Part shown: positions 26,763-36,901 of the stretch, one piece after another
How the letters are laid out: the number at the start of each line of letters is the position of its first letter
Numbering within the stretch: position 1 is the stretch's first letter
Assembly (NCBI GenBank): GCA_018241965.1
Contig: JAFECS010000003.1
Span: 61,950 to 125,949 of the forward strand
Direction of reading: 5' to 3'
DNA from: Pseudomonadota bacterium
GTDB lineage: Bacteria > Pseudomonadota > Gammaproteobacteria > Berkiellales > Berkiellaceae
DNA length: 64,000 nt
Program-made: the position numbers and the translations under genes
Notes under the pieces: model-generated
What the model saw: only the letters and a program-made list of their open reading frames with translations
Databases searched by the model: none
What the model was told of the DNA's origin: nothing

Positions 26763-27247
26763 GGGGTTGCCTGTGAAGGTTTGGGTAAATCATCTTTATT
26801 GTTGGTTATGAATACGCAGCCAGGCTTTGGTAATTTTTTACTTTGCATAAATTTTTCATACAAATCATAGCTACATTTGCCAACCATTTGGCCCCAATAT
26901 TCACCTTGGCTCTTTTCAATCTCCTGAGGAAGTGCCACTTGTATGTTGGATAAACAAGCGTGCACTATTAATTTTGTGAAATCCACACACTCTTCTTGGG
27001 TGACACTAAAGCAATCCACAAAATATTTTTTAGAATCACACAATAAACCAGGTAAAGTTTGTTCAATATTTTGCATCCATATTTTTTTATTTGAAAGGGA
27101 TGGGTTAGGTTCATCTGCAATTTTACTATTTTGCTTATTTTCTTTTAACAACACTTTAGGGGGTAAACCTAAGTCCTTGGATGTGGCCATAAGAGAAGTA
27201 GGTATGGCTAGCAACAAATATGTTAGAAGATAAACTTTATATTTCAT
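26759..27247 (-). CDS. Secreted Cys-containing protein of unknown function
   Basis: 162 aa with a signal peptide (MKYKVYLLTYLLLAIPTSLMA). The mature part has six Cys, including L-L-C-D, V-D-C-F-S-V-T-Q-E-E-C and G-K-C-S-Y-D, likely disulfide-bonded in the periplasm. No named domain. The start at 27247 has AGGG 8 bases upstream. ATGA-coupled to uppP, so the two are co-translated; a role in the envelope is a fair guess. Confidence 0.65.
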   Translation of the reverse strand: MKYKVYLLTYLLLAIPTSLMATSKDLGLPPKVLLKENKQNSKIADEPNPSLSNKKIWMQNIEQTLPGLLCDSKKYFVDCFSVTQEECVDFTKLIVHACLSNIQVALPQEIEKSQGEYWGQMVGKCSYDLYEKFMQSKKLPKPGCVFITNNKDDLPKPSQATP

Positions 27248-27600
27248 GGAATGCCCTGTCCGCTGTTTCATTGCTTAATAATATAAGAAATTCATCGGTT
27301 AACGAAATGCATAGCGGTGATTAATTTTCGCTAAAGGCGACACTCTCTTTTCTTCTTGGGGCATGGGATATTTTCCTACAACGTCAAACGTCGATGTGGA
27401 AAGCAATTTTGTCAAAGCATTTTACATCCGTCTCATCATTGCCAAATTTATCTGGTTTGTGTTGTTAAATATAATTTTTTATAGCCAACAATATTGCTAG
27501 AGATTTCATGGCATTCCATTAATAAAGCAAGCACTTTTAAAAAGTTGGCATTGTGATTGCTTTACCAGTAATAGGCAGCATCAAAAAAAGGGACAAGAAT
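27248..27600. other. 353-base spacer with divergent promoters
   Basis: AT-rich spacer between the uppP operon (minus) and the small membrane-protein gene (plus). It contains the short direct repeat AACGTCAAACGTC near 27379 and a T-run near 27475. No convincing -35/-10 pair, RNA gene or ORF is seen. Confidence 0.4.
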
Positions 27601-27735
27601 ATGAAGCGTTCGCACTTAGGGATAGTCGTATTAGTCGTCTTGTGTGCTTCTATTTGGGTTGTGGCAACCCACCCCCTATTTGAACAAGCGCAGAATAACC
27701 AGGTCCCGTTAAAGGAGGAAAATCATGGCTCCTGA
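27601..27735 (+). CDS. 44-aa single-pass membrane peptide
   Basis: From ATG 27601 (GGGACAAG just upstream): KRSH, then a hydrophobic helix LGIVVLVVLCASIWVVA, then a polar tail. Its stop overlaps the next gene by 11 bases, and its last codons hold the next gene's strong AAAGGAGG RBS. This suggests a coupled small membrane protein. No family known. Confidence 0.5.
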   Translation: MKRSHLGIVVLVVLCASIWVVATHPLFEQAQNNQVPLKEENHGS

Positions 27736-28105
27736 GCCAGATCTACTTTTCATGTTGGGTTTTGCATTAGTGGGGATCCCCGTATTTGATGCAACTTTTC
27801 AAGGAAGATATATGTCAAAACGAGTAAAAACAAAGGAAAACAAAGTAGGAGGAGATCCTATGTGGTATCACAAGACAAAATTAGGCACATTTTGGATAGT
27901 TGAATCTGAGGATACACATCAATACTTTTTGGGTATGGATGATGATTCTATTGGCTGTTATAAGCGTCTAGAGGATGCTGTTCGAGATATCAAAGAACAA
28001 GAAACAGGCAACATTAAATGGGATCAATCAAGAAATATTGAAGTTCCAGAAGATGTTGAGCATGAATGGGTTGAGGGCGAACCTGAAAATTGGAACAAAT
28101 TTTAA
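27725..28105 (+). CDS. Unknown protein with two candidate translation starts
   Basis: 126 aa. The first start, ATG 27725, follows AAAGGAGG and gives an N-terminal hydrophobic segment (LLFMLGFALVGIPVF). A second in-frame ATG at 27860 (M46, MWYHKTKLG) follows AGGAGGAGAT, an equally strong RBS, and gives an 81-aa soluble form made of W-Y-H-K-T-K-L-G-T-F-W-I-V-E and an acidic, Trp-containing C-terminus. No domain recognised. Co-transcribed with the 44-aa peptide. Confidence 0.6.
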   Translation: MAPEPDLLFMLGFALVGIPVFDATFQGRYMSKRVKTKENKVGGDPMWYHKTKLGTFWIVESEDTHQYFLGMDDDSIGCYKRLEDAVRDIKEQETGNIKWDQSRNIEVPEDVEHEWVEGEPENWNKF

Positions 28106-28114
28106 TAAAAAATG

Positions 28115-28396
28115 CTAGTGGCCAGGGTGGCAAGAAGGGTGGGCTTTTTCATATTTTTCCACAATCTTTTTGAGTTCATCTATATGTTGCCTGTGGCCTT
28201 TTGATTTAGCATTGGTTAGCGCATTTTGTAGATAGTCTTTAATGGTTTCAATATCGGCACATTGGGTTAGCAGCATTTGTGCATGTGCAACGGAAAAAGT
28301 GACTGGCTCATCTTCATATTCTGCGATAATTTCAATTTCCGCTTCTGTAAAATCGCTATAATCAATTAAATCATTTGCCGTTAACATAAAGTGCAC
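28115..28396 (-). CDS. Small acidic protein of unknown function
   Basis: 93 aa (GTG start at 28396) or 90 aa (ATG 28387). Helical, acidic N-terminus (DFTEAEIEIIAEYEDEPV) and a Lys/His C-terminus ending CHPGH. No domain recognised. It faces the preceding plus-strand gene, stops 9 bases apart. Confidence 0.5.
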   Translation of the reverse strand: MHFMLTANDLIDYSDFTEAEIEIIAEYEDEPVTFSVAHAQMLLTQCADIETIKDYLQNALTNAKSKGHRQHIDELKKIVEKYEKAHPSCHPGH

Positions 28397-28502
28397 TTAC
28401 GCTCATTGATTAAATAACCCTCAGGCTAATAGCTTAGCATCTCTGCAATAATTATTCATCAAACTTACATATTTATACAATTTACTAGAACCTCTAGGTT
28501 TA

Positions 28503-28524
28503 CTACCTTGTCTAACCAAGGTAG
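28503..28524. repeat. Inverted repeat upstream of rpmE
   Basis: Perfect 8-base arms CTACCTTG/CAAGGTAG around TCTAAC. No T-run on either strand. It could be an operator or leader structure for rpmE, about 95 bases before its ATG. Confidence 0.35.
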
Positions 28525-28619
28525 GTCAGCTATGATGAGCGCCTAAATTTAAGGTATGGTGCACGCTAAATAGTAAAAGGCGTGTGGCGATCCGAGGCTT
28601 TTAAAACAAGGTATGTAAA

Positions 28620-28859
28620 ATGAAACCTGAACTTCACCCAAATTATAATGAAAAAACAGTTGTTTGTAGCTGTGGGAATACGTTTGAAACACGTTCAACC
28701 TACAAGTCTGAAACGCTGCGTATAGACGTTTGCAGCGCTTGTCATCCATTCTTTACCGGAAAACATAAAATTGTTGATACCGCAGGCCGGGTTGATAAAT
28801 TTATGAGCAGATACCGTACCTATAAAAAATCTGATGATTTAGGTGATACTAAAAAATAA
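28620..28859 (+). CDS. rpmE: 50S ribosomal protein L31 (zinc-binding form)
   Basis: 79 aa. The N-terminus KPELHPNY and four Cys ligands C16, C18, C38, C41 mark the zinc-containing L31 (C+) type. Last protein added at the 50S central protuberance. AAGGTATG lies before the ATG, and a strong terminator follows the gene. Confidence 0.96.
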   Translation: MKPELHPNYNEKTVVCSCGNTFETRSTYKSETLRIDVCSACHPFFTGKHKIVDTAGRVDKFMSRYRTYKKSDDLGDTKK

Positions 28860-28882
28860 ACTCATATTTTGGTATTATCTTG

Positions 28883-28911
28883 AAAAGGGGCGGTAAACGC
28901 CCTTTTTTTTT
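28883..28911 (+). terminator. Intrinsic terminator of rpmE
   Basis: GGGCG-GTAAA-CGCCC stem extended by A/T pairs, followed by eight T. Confidence 0.92.
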
Positions 28912-28940
28912 CTCAGAAAATAGACAATTGAGTGAGATTT

Positions 28941-30245
28941 ATGACAAACGATCTAAAGAAAGCAGCCTTGCACTACCATGCTTTCCCCGTCCCTGGAAAA
29001 TTATGTATAGGTTTAACCAAACCCACTGAAACACAAAAAGATTTAGCTCTGGCATATACGCCAGGTGTGGCTGAGCCGGTTAGAGCCATTAAAGCTAATC
29101 CTGAAGAAGCCTATCGTTATACTTTAAAATCAAATTTGGTGGGCGTTATTACCAACGGCACCGCAGTGCTAGGTTTGGGCGATGTCGGACCGCTTGCGGC
29201 AAAACCAGTGATGGAAGGCAAAGCAGTACTTTTTAAACGATTTTCAAATATTGATGTATTTGATATCGAAGTGGCTGCCTCTGATCCCCAAGAGTTTATA
29301 AACACAGTCGCTAAAATTGCTCCCACTTTTGGTGGCATTAATTTAGAGGATATCAAAGGTCCTCAATGCTTTGAAATTGAACAAGCCTTAATAGAGCGCT
29401 TGGATATTCCCGTTTTTCACGATGATCAACATGGCACAGCAATTATAATTGTTGCAGGGTTACTCAATGCGATTGAGTTACAACAAAAATCATTAGAAGA
29501 AATCCAAGTGGTCTGTGTAGGGGCAGGTGCTGCAGGGATTGCTTCGATGCGGTTATTGATGGCACTGGGATTAAGACGTGATCAATTGTTAATGCTAGAT
29601 AAACAAGGCGTAATTCATACTGGTAGAACGGATTTGAATGCCTATAAATTTGCGCTTGCTAGCGAAACAGATAAACGTACACTAGAAGAAGCTATTGAAG
29701 GTGCTGATGTCTTTATTGGTGTGTCAGGTCCAAATATATTAACTGCGCGCATGTTACAATCGATGGCAAAAAGACCTATTGTGTTTGCCTTATCAAACCC
29801 TGATCCTGAAATTGATCCCACTGTAGCAAATAGTGTGCGTGATGATTTAATTTTAGCGACAGGTCGTAGTGATTTCCCAAATCAAGTTAATAATGTTCTT
29901 TGCTTTCCTTATATATTTAGAGGAGCATTAGATGTACGGGCAAGTCGCATCAATCAAGAAATGATGTTAAGAGCAGCTTTTGCTATTCGTGATTTGGCTA
30001 AACAACCAGTTCCTGATGTTGTGCTAAAAGGTTATGAAACAGAACAATTATCCTTTGGTCCCCAATACATTTTACCCAAGCCGACCGATCCGCGGTTGTT
30101 GCCAGTGGTGTCTTCGGAAGTTGCTAAAGCAGCGATTGAAACGAATGTGGCTAAAAGTGGCTACCCTGCACATTATCCCTTAAAGCCACTCGCACCCATG
30201 ACAAGCAGAAATAATATTAACCTAAATGAATATGAATTAGCTTAA
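28941..30245 (+). CDS. maeB: Malic enzyme (short MaeB type)
   Basis: Oxidative decarboxylation of malate to pyruvate with NAD(P). 434 aa: N-terminal malic domain (AYTPGVAEP, S-N-L-V-G-V-I-T-N-G-T-A-V-L-G-L-G-D) and C-terminal Rossmann domain (VCVGAGAAGIASM). The C-terminal phosphotransacetylase-like domain of E. coli MaeB (759 aa) is absent, as in the short Bacillus-type enzymes. Start at ATG 28941 with GAGTGAG upstream. It sits directly before malate dehydrogenase, making a malate-handling unit. Confidence 0.92.
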   Translation: MTNDLKKAALHYHAFPVPGKLCIGLTKPTETQKDLALAYTPGVAEPVRAIKANPEEAYRYTLKSNLVGVITNGTAVLGLGDVGPLAAKPVMEGKAVLFKRFSNIDVFDIEVAASDPQEFINTVAKIAPTFGGINLEDIKGPQCFEIEQALIERLDIPVFHDDQHGTAIIIVAGLLNAIELQQKSLEEIQVVCVGAGAAGIASMRLLMALGLRRDQLLMLDKQGVIHTGRTDLNAYKFALASETDKRTLEEAIEGADVFIGVSGPNILTARMLQSMAKRPIVFALSNPDPEIDPTVANSVRDDLILATGRSDFPNQVNNVLCFPYIFRGALDVRASRINQEMMLRAAFAIRDLAKQPVPDVVLKGYETEQLSFGPQYILPKPTDPRLLPVVSSEVAKAAIETNVAKSGYPAHYPLKPLAPMTSRNNINLNEYELA

Positions 30246-30249
30246 TTAA

Positions 30250-31224
<975 letters not shown>

Positions 31225-31250
31225 CTTTTGGCGTTTTCTTAACCCTATTT

Positions 31251-31279
31251 GTAGGGGCCGGTCCCTGTGCCGGCCCTGC
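31251..31279. repeat. REP-like GC-rich hairpin
   Basis: GGGCCGG (31255-31261) pairs with CCGGCCC (31270-31276) within a GTAGGGGCCGG...CCGGCCCTGC unit. It is much more GC-rich than its surroundings and lies between the convergent mdh and mrcA genes. The unit resembles scattered intergenic palindromes known in many bacteria; only one copy is seen here. It may also act as a transcription barrier. Confidence 0.5.
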
Positions 31280-31282
31280 TAT

Positions 31283-33718
31283 CTAAAACAGTGTTTCCTG
31301 ATTATTATTGCTAGGCGTGATGGCATTACGCATACCGCCATAGTGCGCAGCGGTGCGTGAAGGTGCCGTTTCTTGGCGGAAGATTTCAAAAATTGCATTC
31401 CCTTGACCAGGACTAGCCAGTAAACCTGTGCCAGGATCAATACGCACTGTCACAATACCACGCGGTTGTTCCATTCTGGTTTGCGCTACGCCTTGTAAGG
31501 CGGGGCCCATAAACTTCATCCAGATAGGTAGTGCCGCTTGTGAACCATACTCTTGGACTGAGCGTGGTTCGTCATACCCTACCCATACGCTGGCCACTAA
31601 AGATTGATTATATCCTGTGAACCAGGCATCCATTTGGTTATTCGTTGTACCAGTTTTGCCTGCTAAGTCCGAGCGGTTAAGCTCTTTTGCCAGTTTTGCC
31701 GTCCCTGTCTGAATAGCATCTTGTAACATAGAAGTCATAATATAGGCGGTTTGAGGCGAAATAATTTGTTTTGCAGGGGCAGTTTGTTTTGAGTCTGTTT
31801 CCTTGGCAACGAGCTGATCAATTGCATTGGCATCATCGGCAAAAGGTGAGATCTCTTCTTCAGATAGTCGTTGGCATTCTGCGCATGCAGTGGGTGGGTT
31901 GGCGTCATAGACAACTTTATTTTGGCTATCAACAACCTTTTGCACAATGTACGGGTTCACTTTGTAACCACCATTAGCAAAGCTTGCATAACCGGTGCAG
32001 ATATCAATCGGGGAAGCGGTTGCGGTTCCCAGAGCCAGCGATAAACTGCGTGGTAAGTTACGTCTTTCAAAACCAAAACGCTCAATAACTTTTAAGGCGC
32101 GACCGATTCCCAGTGCTTGCAACAAACGGATAGATACTAAGTTTCTTGATTTAGTGAGTCCAACGCGCAAACGCGTGGGGCCATAAAAGCGCCGGGTATC
32201 ATTTTGTGGACGCCATGCTTCATCCATATTGTCACGATACACGACAGGGGCATCATTAATAATCGTGGCCGCCGTAAAACCATGTTCTAAAGCCGCAGCA
32301 TAGATAAAAGGTTTAAAGTTAGAGCCAGGTTGACGTGTTGCTTGAGTGGCGCGATTAAAATAAGACAAATTAAAATCAAATCCACCAATTAACGCAAGCA
32401 AGGCGCCATTTTTGGGATGCATTGCCACCAAGGCACCTTCTACTTCGGGGAGTTGGCTAAACAGCCAGTTATTATTACCAGGCTCAACATAAATAACATC
32501 GCCTACACTCACTACTTCTTTGGCTGATTGAGGTGGGATCTCAACACGTGCGCGTGAAATTTGTCTTGCTGCCCAACGCATGCTGTCAAATGAAATATTA
32601 ATTTGTTGATGATTTGGCAGTACTGCTTTAACTGTATCATCACTGACTGCAAGTACCGCTGCAGGTAAAGTAAAGGTTGTTTTGGGGTAAGCGCGCAATT
32701 GCGTTGCCCACGCATCTGGATTGATGTCCCCTTTTTCGGGTAAAGCTAATTGAGCAACGGGTCCGCGATACCCATGACGTTTGTCATATTCTAATAAACC
32801 TTCTTGCACCGCGTTATTGGCCAGTGATTGTAAGCGGCTATCAATGGTGGTGTAGGCAACAAAACCAGATGTATAAACTTCAGGACCAAATTTTTCGACA
32901 AGTTCTTTGCGCGCCATTTCTGCGACATGTGGCGCATCCAAGTCAACAACCCGGCCATGGTAATTTGCTTCAATGGGGGTGTCATTGGCTTTTTCATAAT
33001 CGGCTTCATTAATAAAACCATAATGCAGCATGCGTTTTAATACATGGGCGCGTCGTTTTAAGGCAGCATCAGGGTTGTTAATCGGATTGATAGCACTGGG
33101 GGCTTGCGGTAGTCCGGCAATCATTGCCATTTGGGCAAGAGAAAGTTTATCGACAGTGGTGCCATAATAAACTTGTGCAGCGGCTTGTACCCCATAGGCA
33201 CGTTTGCCAAAGTAAATTTTGTTCAAATAAAGTTCAAGAATTTGATCTTTGGTTAATTCTTTTTCAATTTTGACGGCCAGTAAGACTTCGTTTAATTTTC
33301 TACCAAAAGTTTTTTTACGCGTTAAGAAAAAATTACGCGCCACTTGCATGGTAATGGTGCTGGCCCCTTGTGCCTTAGAACCACTGATTAATAAATGTAA
33401 GCTGGCTCTAGCCATCCCACGCAAATCAACCCCATTGTGATCGTAAAAGCGGCGGTCTTCTGTGGCTAAAATGGCATTCTTTAATGTCTCAGGGACATCT
33501 TTAATGGATATGGGGGTACGGCGCTTCTCGCCATATTCACCAATGAGTTTTCCATCGGCAGTATAGATTTTTAAGGGAACCTGTAGTTGGATTTCTTCCA
33601 AAATATTAACGGTGGGCAATTGGGCATTAGTATATAAAATAACGACAACAAGTGCGCAAATGCCTGCAACACCTGTACTAACGAGAACCCGAATAAATAT
33701 ATTAAAGAAATTTTTCAT
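31283..33718 (-). CDS. mrcA: Penicillin-binding protein 1A (bifunctional)
   Basis: 811-aa class A PBP that polymerises and crosslinks peptidoglycan. N-terminal TM anchor, GT51 glycosyltransferase with A-T-E-D-R-R-F-Y-D-H and G-A-S-T-I-T-M-Q-V-A-R-N, an OB-like domain, then transpeptidase with S-N-F-K (SxxK), S-R-N (SxN) and K-T-G-T-T. Start at 33718 (MKNFFNIF); an upstream open extension is not used. Divergent from pilM, the conserved gammaproteobacterial order. Confidence 0.96.
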   Translation of the reverse strand: MKNFFNIFIRVLVSTGVAGICALVVVILYTNAQLPTVNILEEIQLQVPLKIYTADGKLIGEYGEKRRTPISIKDVPETLKNAILATEDRRFYDHNGVDLRGMARASLHLLISGSKAQGASTITMQVARNFFLTRKKTFGRKLNEVLLAVKIEKELTKDQILELYLNKIYFGKRAYGVQAAAQVYYGTTVDKLSLAQMAMIAGLPQAPSAINPINNPDAALKRRAHVLKRMLHYGFINEADYEKANDTPIEANYHGRVVDLDAPHVAEMARKELVEKFGPEVYTSGFVAYTTIDSRLQSLANNAVQEGLLEYDKRHGYRGPVAQLALPEKGDINPDAWATQLRAYPKTTFTLPAAVLAVSDDTVKAVLPNHQQINISFDSMRWAARQISRARVEIPPQSAKEVVSVGDVIYVEPGNNNWLFSQLPEVEGALVAMHPKNGALLALIGGFDFNLSYFNRATQATRQPGSNFKPFIYAAALEHGFTAATIINDAPVVYRDNMDEAWRPQNDTRRFYGPTRLRVGLTKSRNLVSIRLLQALGIGRALKVIERFGFERRNLPRSLSLALGTATASPIDICTGYASFANGGYKVNPYIVQKVVDSQNKVVYDANPPTACAECQRLSEEEISPFADDANAIDQLVAKETDSKQTAPAKQIISPQTAYIMTSMLQDAIQTGTAKLAKELNRSDLAGKTGTTNNQMDAWFTGYNQSLVASVWVGYDEPRSVQEYGSQAALPIWMKFMGPALQGVAQTRMEQPRGIVTVRIDPGTGLLASPGQGNAIFEIFRQETAPSRTAAHYGGMRNAITPSNNNQETLF

Positions 33719-33977
33719 GCTGGGATTATAGCAAAATGTCATAATACCCGTTAACCCTGGAGTATAACGGACTAAAGGAAGTTGATAAAGATATGCAATT
33801 GTAAGTTTGTTAACTATTAAACTAAGGGAATATTTGATTGTTTGCGTGTAAGAGCTAGTATTGAGTTAGGCTCCTATTATTTTATTGTGGGTAATTGTAC
33901 CCATGAATGTTAGTTAATTGGATAATTTAAAGCCGCAATCTTAGTGAAAATGATTGCGAGAGCAAAGGAAGGCAAGC

Positions 33978-35060
33978 GTGGAACTATCGTTGTTTGCGCA
34001 TAAATACCCACCACTGGTTGGCGTAGATATCAGCTCAGCTTCCGTGAAGCTTTTAGAGCTGAGTCATAATCAGCATGGATATCGTGTTGAAAGTTATGCG
34101 GTAGAGATGTTGCCTGCTGATGCAATGCAGGAAAAAGAATTTAAAAATGTTGAAGCTATTGGACAAGCAGTTGAAAGGGTAGTCAAACGTTCACGTACCC
34201 GTTCTAAATTTGGTGCCATTGCAGTAACTGGATCTGCCGTTATCACCAAAGTCATTCAAATGAACGCAGGTCTTAAAGAACATGAATTGGTTTCACAAAT
34301 CGAATTAGAAGCAGAACGTCATATTCCTTACCCTATGTCTGAAGTCAACATTGATTTTCATGTGATAGGGCCAAGTCCCAAAAACCCTGAGCTTATCGAT
34401 GTACTCCTTGCTGCATCACGCACTGAAGTCATTGATACCTTGGTTGAAATTTTAAGCTTAGGAGGTATCACTGCGAAAGTGGTGGATATTGAAGCTTATG
34501 CTATTGAACGTTCCTTTAGCTTAATTGCCGATCAATTACCCAGTGCTGGAGAACATCAAACGATAGCGGTAGTGGATATTGGTTCTTCTATGACGGCCTT
34601 TAGTGTTTTACATGACAAAACCACCGTTTACACACGTGATCAAATTTTTGGCGGAAAACAACTGACCGAAGAAATACAACGTCGATATGGGCTCACTTTT
34701 GAAGAAGCGAATTTAGCGAAAAAACAAGGCGGGTTACCTGAAGACTATGTTGTAGAAGTCTTAGAACCTTTTAAAGATGCGGTTGTCCAACAAATCAGCC
34801 GTTCGTTACAGTTTTATTTTTCATCTAGTGAATATACTGAAGTTGATCATATTGTGTTGGCAGGTGGTACTTCAACCTTGCCCGGGCTTATTCAGCGGGT
34901 TGAAGAAAAATTAGGAATTCCTGCGACAGTTGCAAACCCTTTTGCCAATATGACCATTGCGCCCAGAGTGAGTGTTCCTGCTATTCATGCAGATGCGCCA
35001 TCATTGATGATTTGTTGTGGATTGGCCCTACGGAGCTTTAATCATGAGCATCAATATTAA
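33978..35060 (+). CDS. pilM: Type IV pilus assembly protein PilM
   Basis: 360-aa cytosolic actin-fold protein that binds the N-terminus of PilN and links the inner-membrane platform to the motor. G-V-D-I-S-S-A-S-V-K-L-L-E-L near the start, V-V-D-I-G-S-S-M-T and L-A-G-G-T-S-T-L-P-G complete the ATPase fold. GTG start at 33978 with AAAGGAAGG upstream. First gene of pilMNOPQ. Confidence 0.95.
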   Translation: MELSLFAHKYPPLVGVDISSASVKLLELSHNQHGYRVESYAVEMLPADAMQEKEFKNVEAIGQAVERVVKRSRTRSKFGAIAVTGSAVITKVIQMNAGLKEHELVSQIELEAERHIPYPMSEVNIDFHVIGPSPKNPELIDVLLAASRTEVIDTLVEILSLGGITAKVVDIEAYAIERSFSLIADQLPSAGEHQTIAVVDIGSSMTAFSVLHDKTTVYTRDQIFGGKQLTEEIQRRYGLTFEEANLAKKQGGLPEDYVVEVLEPFKDAVVQQISRSLQFYFSSSEYTEVDHIVLAGGTSTLPGLIQRVEEKLGIPATVANPFANMTIAPRVSVPAIHADAPSLMICCGLALRSFNHEHQY

Positions 35061-35709
35061 TTTATTGCCTTGGCGTGAAGAACAAAAAGAGCAACAAAAG
35101 CGTGAATTCATTTCGCTTTTAGGGTTGGGGATAGTTGCCGCATCAGGATTAATGTTACTTGTCCATATGTTAATTGCCAGGCAAGTAAATTTTCAAAATG
35201 ATAATAATTTATTTTTAAAAAATGAAATTAAAAAATTGGATGAACAAATTGCGGAAATTCAAGCGTTGCAAAAAGAAAAGCAACAATTATTAGCCAGAAT
35301 GGAGATTATTCAGCAGTTGCAAACCAACAGGCCACAAATTGTTAAGCTGTTCGATGGTATTGTACACACCGTGCCAGAAGGTCTTTATCTAACCAATTTG
35401 TCGCGAACTGGCCCCAATTTGGTGATAGATGGAAAGGCTGAATCTAATACCCGAGTTTCAACCTTTATGCGCAACATAGAATCTTCTCACTGGCTTAAAA
35501 ATCCCGTCCTTACTTATATTCAAGCAGATACCCCTAAGGAAGGCGATAAGCAAGTTGTTAATGACAGATTGATTGGTTTTAACTTACAAGCGGTAGAGAC
35601 AGTCGATACACAAGCAAATTTAAACAAACTCCTCAAAGAAGACAAAGATGAGGCAGGAAAAACCGGGCAAAAAGCGGCAACGACGCAGCCTACGCCAGGT
35701 GGAAAATAA
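35044..35709 (+). CDS. pilN: Type IV pilus assembly protein PilN
   Basis: 221-aa bitopic protein; the conserved I-N-L-L-P-W-R-E motif at residues 3-10 binds PilM. TM about 22-42, a coiled coil about 50-90, then a ferredoxin-like periplasmic domain. Start ATG 35044 with GGAG upstream, overlapping pilM by 17 bases. Confidence 0.95.
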   Translation: MSININLLPWREEQKEQQKREFISLLGLGIVAASGLMLLVHMLIARQVNFQNDNNLFLKNEIKKLDEQIAEIQALQKEKQQLLARMEIIQQLQTNRPQIVKLFDGIVHTVPEGLYLTNLSRTGPNLVIDGKAESNTRVSTFMRNIESSHWLKNPVLTYIQADTPKEGDKQVVNDRLIGFNLQAVETVDTQANLNKLLKEDKDEAGKTGQKAATTQPTPGGK

Positions 35710-35712
35710 CAA

Positions 35713-36324
35713 ATGAAAATGAACATTGATTTTAATGAATTAGATATTAACAGCATAGGCACCTGGCCCATGCCAGCTAAAATTGTGACTATTGTCATTG
35801 TTAGTGTCTTGATTCTCTTTTTAGGTTACTGGACAGATACCAAAAAACAATTAGCCAAGCTCGATGCGGCTGAACAAGAAGAATTACAACTGCGAACCAC
35901 CTTTGAGCAAAAGCAAACCAAAGCAGCAAACTTGCAGGCGTATAAAGATCAAATGGCAACGATGAAAGCTTCTTTTGGTGCCCTATTGCGACAACTGCCA
36001 GAAAAAACAGAAGTGCCGGGATTATTAGAAGATATTTCTCACCAAGGGCTGGCAACGGGTTTAGAGTTTCGCACGATCCGTTTACAGCCTGAAAAAGAAA
36101 TTGATTTTTATGTAGAGCTGCCTATTGAAATTTCTGTCGTGGGCAATTATCACCAGTTTGGAGAATTTGTTAGTAACATAGCAGCACTACCACGTATTGT
36201 TACCTTGCATGATTTTGTCATAAAACCGGTTAAACCAGATGCCGGTGGTGATAATTTGGTCATGAATATAACCGCCAAAACATACCGATACACGGCAGGT
36301 GATAAAGAAAATGCAACGAAGTAA
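35713..36324 (+). CDS. pilO: Type IV pilus assembly protein PilO
   Basis: 203 aa. TM about 24-42, coiled coil about 45-75, periplasmic domain with L-R-Q-L-P-E-K-T-E-V-P-G-L-L-E-D-I, the usual PilO core. Forms the alignment complex with PilN and PilP. Three bases after pilN. Confidence 0.95.
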   Translation: MKMNIDFNELDINSIGTWPMPAKIVTIVIVSVLILFLGYWTDTKKQLAKLDAAEQEELQLRTTFEQKQTKAANLQAYKDQMATMKASFGALLRQLPEKTEVPGLLEDISHQGLATGLEFRTIRLQPEKEIDFYVELPIEISVVGNYHQFGEFVSNIAALPRIVTLHDFVIKPVKPDAGGDNLVMNITAKTYRYTAGDKENATK

Positions 36325-36877
36325 TATGGGCAAAACAATTCTGTTAATATGGCTTAGCATAGGGCTTGTTGCTTGCAGCAACAATGAAAGAAGAGCTGAG
36401 CTGCAAGCCTATGTGAACAAGATTAAGAGTCGAGAAATAAAAGAGATAGAACCGTTGCCAGAAGTAAAACCGTATGAAACTTTTACTTATAACGATTCTA
36501 ATGCGCGTAGTCCTTTTATGCCGTCAACGCCGATTGAAGTGGCTAAACATAATGCGGTGGATAATGGCATCAGACCAGACACCAATCGACGAAAAGAACC
36601 CTTGGAAGCTTTTCCATTAGATAGCTTACGTATGATGGGCACCTTAGAAAAAAATGGTAAAAAATGGGCTATCGTCGTTGATACTGATGGCACAGTACAT
36701 AGAATTTCTAAAGGAAATTTTGTAGGTCAACATGATGGTCGTGTTGATAATATCACGGAAGAAAAGGTGATGATTACAGAAATTATCCCTGATGGCTCAG
36801 GGGGATGGCGCGAACGTAAAGCATCACTTGCGCTGATTGATGAAAGTGATTTGCAAAAGAAAGGTATGAAGAAATGA
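36311..36877 (+). CDS. pilP: Type IV pilus lipoprotein PilP
   Basis: 188 aa; lipobox L-V-A-C gives an inner-membrane lipoprotein, then a long disordered stretch and the beta-rich domain (SLRMMGTLEKNGKKWAIVVD) that contacts the PilQ N-domain. ATG 36311 is favoured by AGGTGA 7 bases upstream; it overlaps pilO by 14 bases. Confidence 0.93.
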   Translation: MQRSNMGKTILLIWLSIGLVACSNNERRAELQAYVNKIKSREIKEIEPLPEVKPYETFTYNDSNARSPFMPSTPIEVAKHNAVDNGIRPDTNRRKEPLEAFPLDSLRMMGTLEKNGKKWAIVVDTDGTVHRISKGNFVGQHDGRVDNITEEKVMITEIIPDGSGGWRERKASLALIDESDLQKKGMKK

Positions 36878-36901
36878 TCCGATTTTTGCAGGGGCAAACC
36901 T

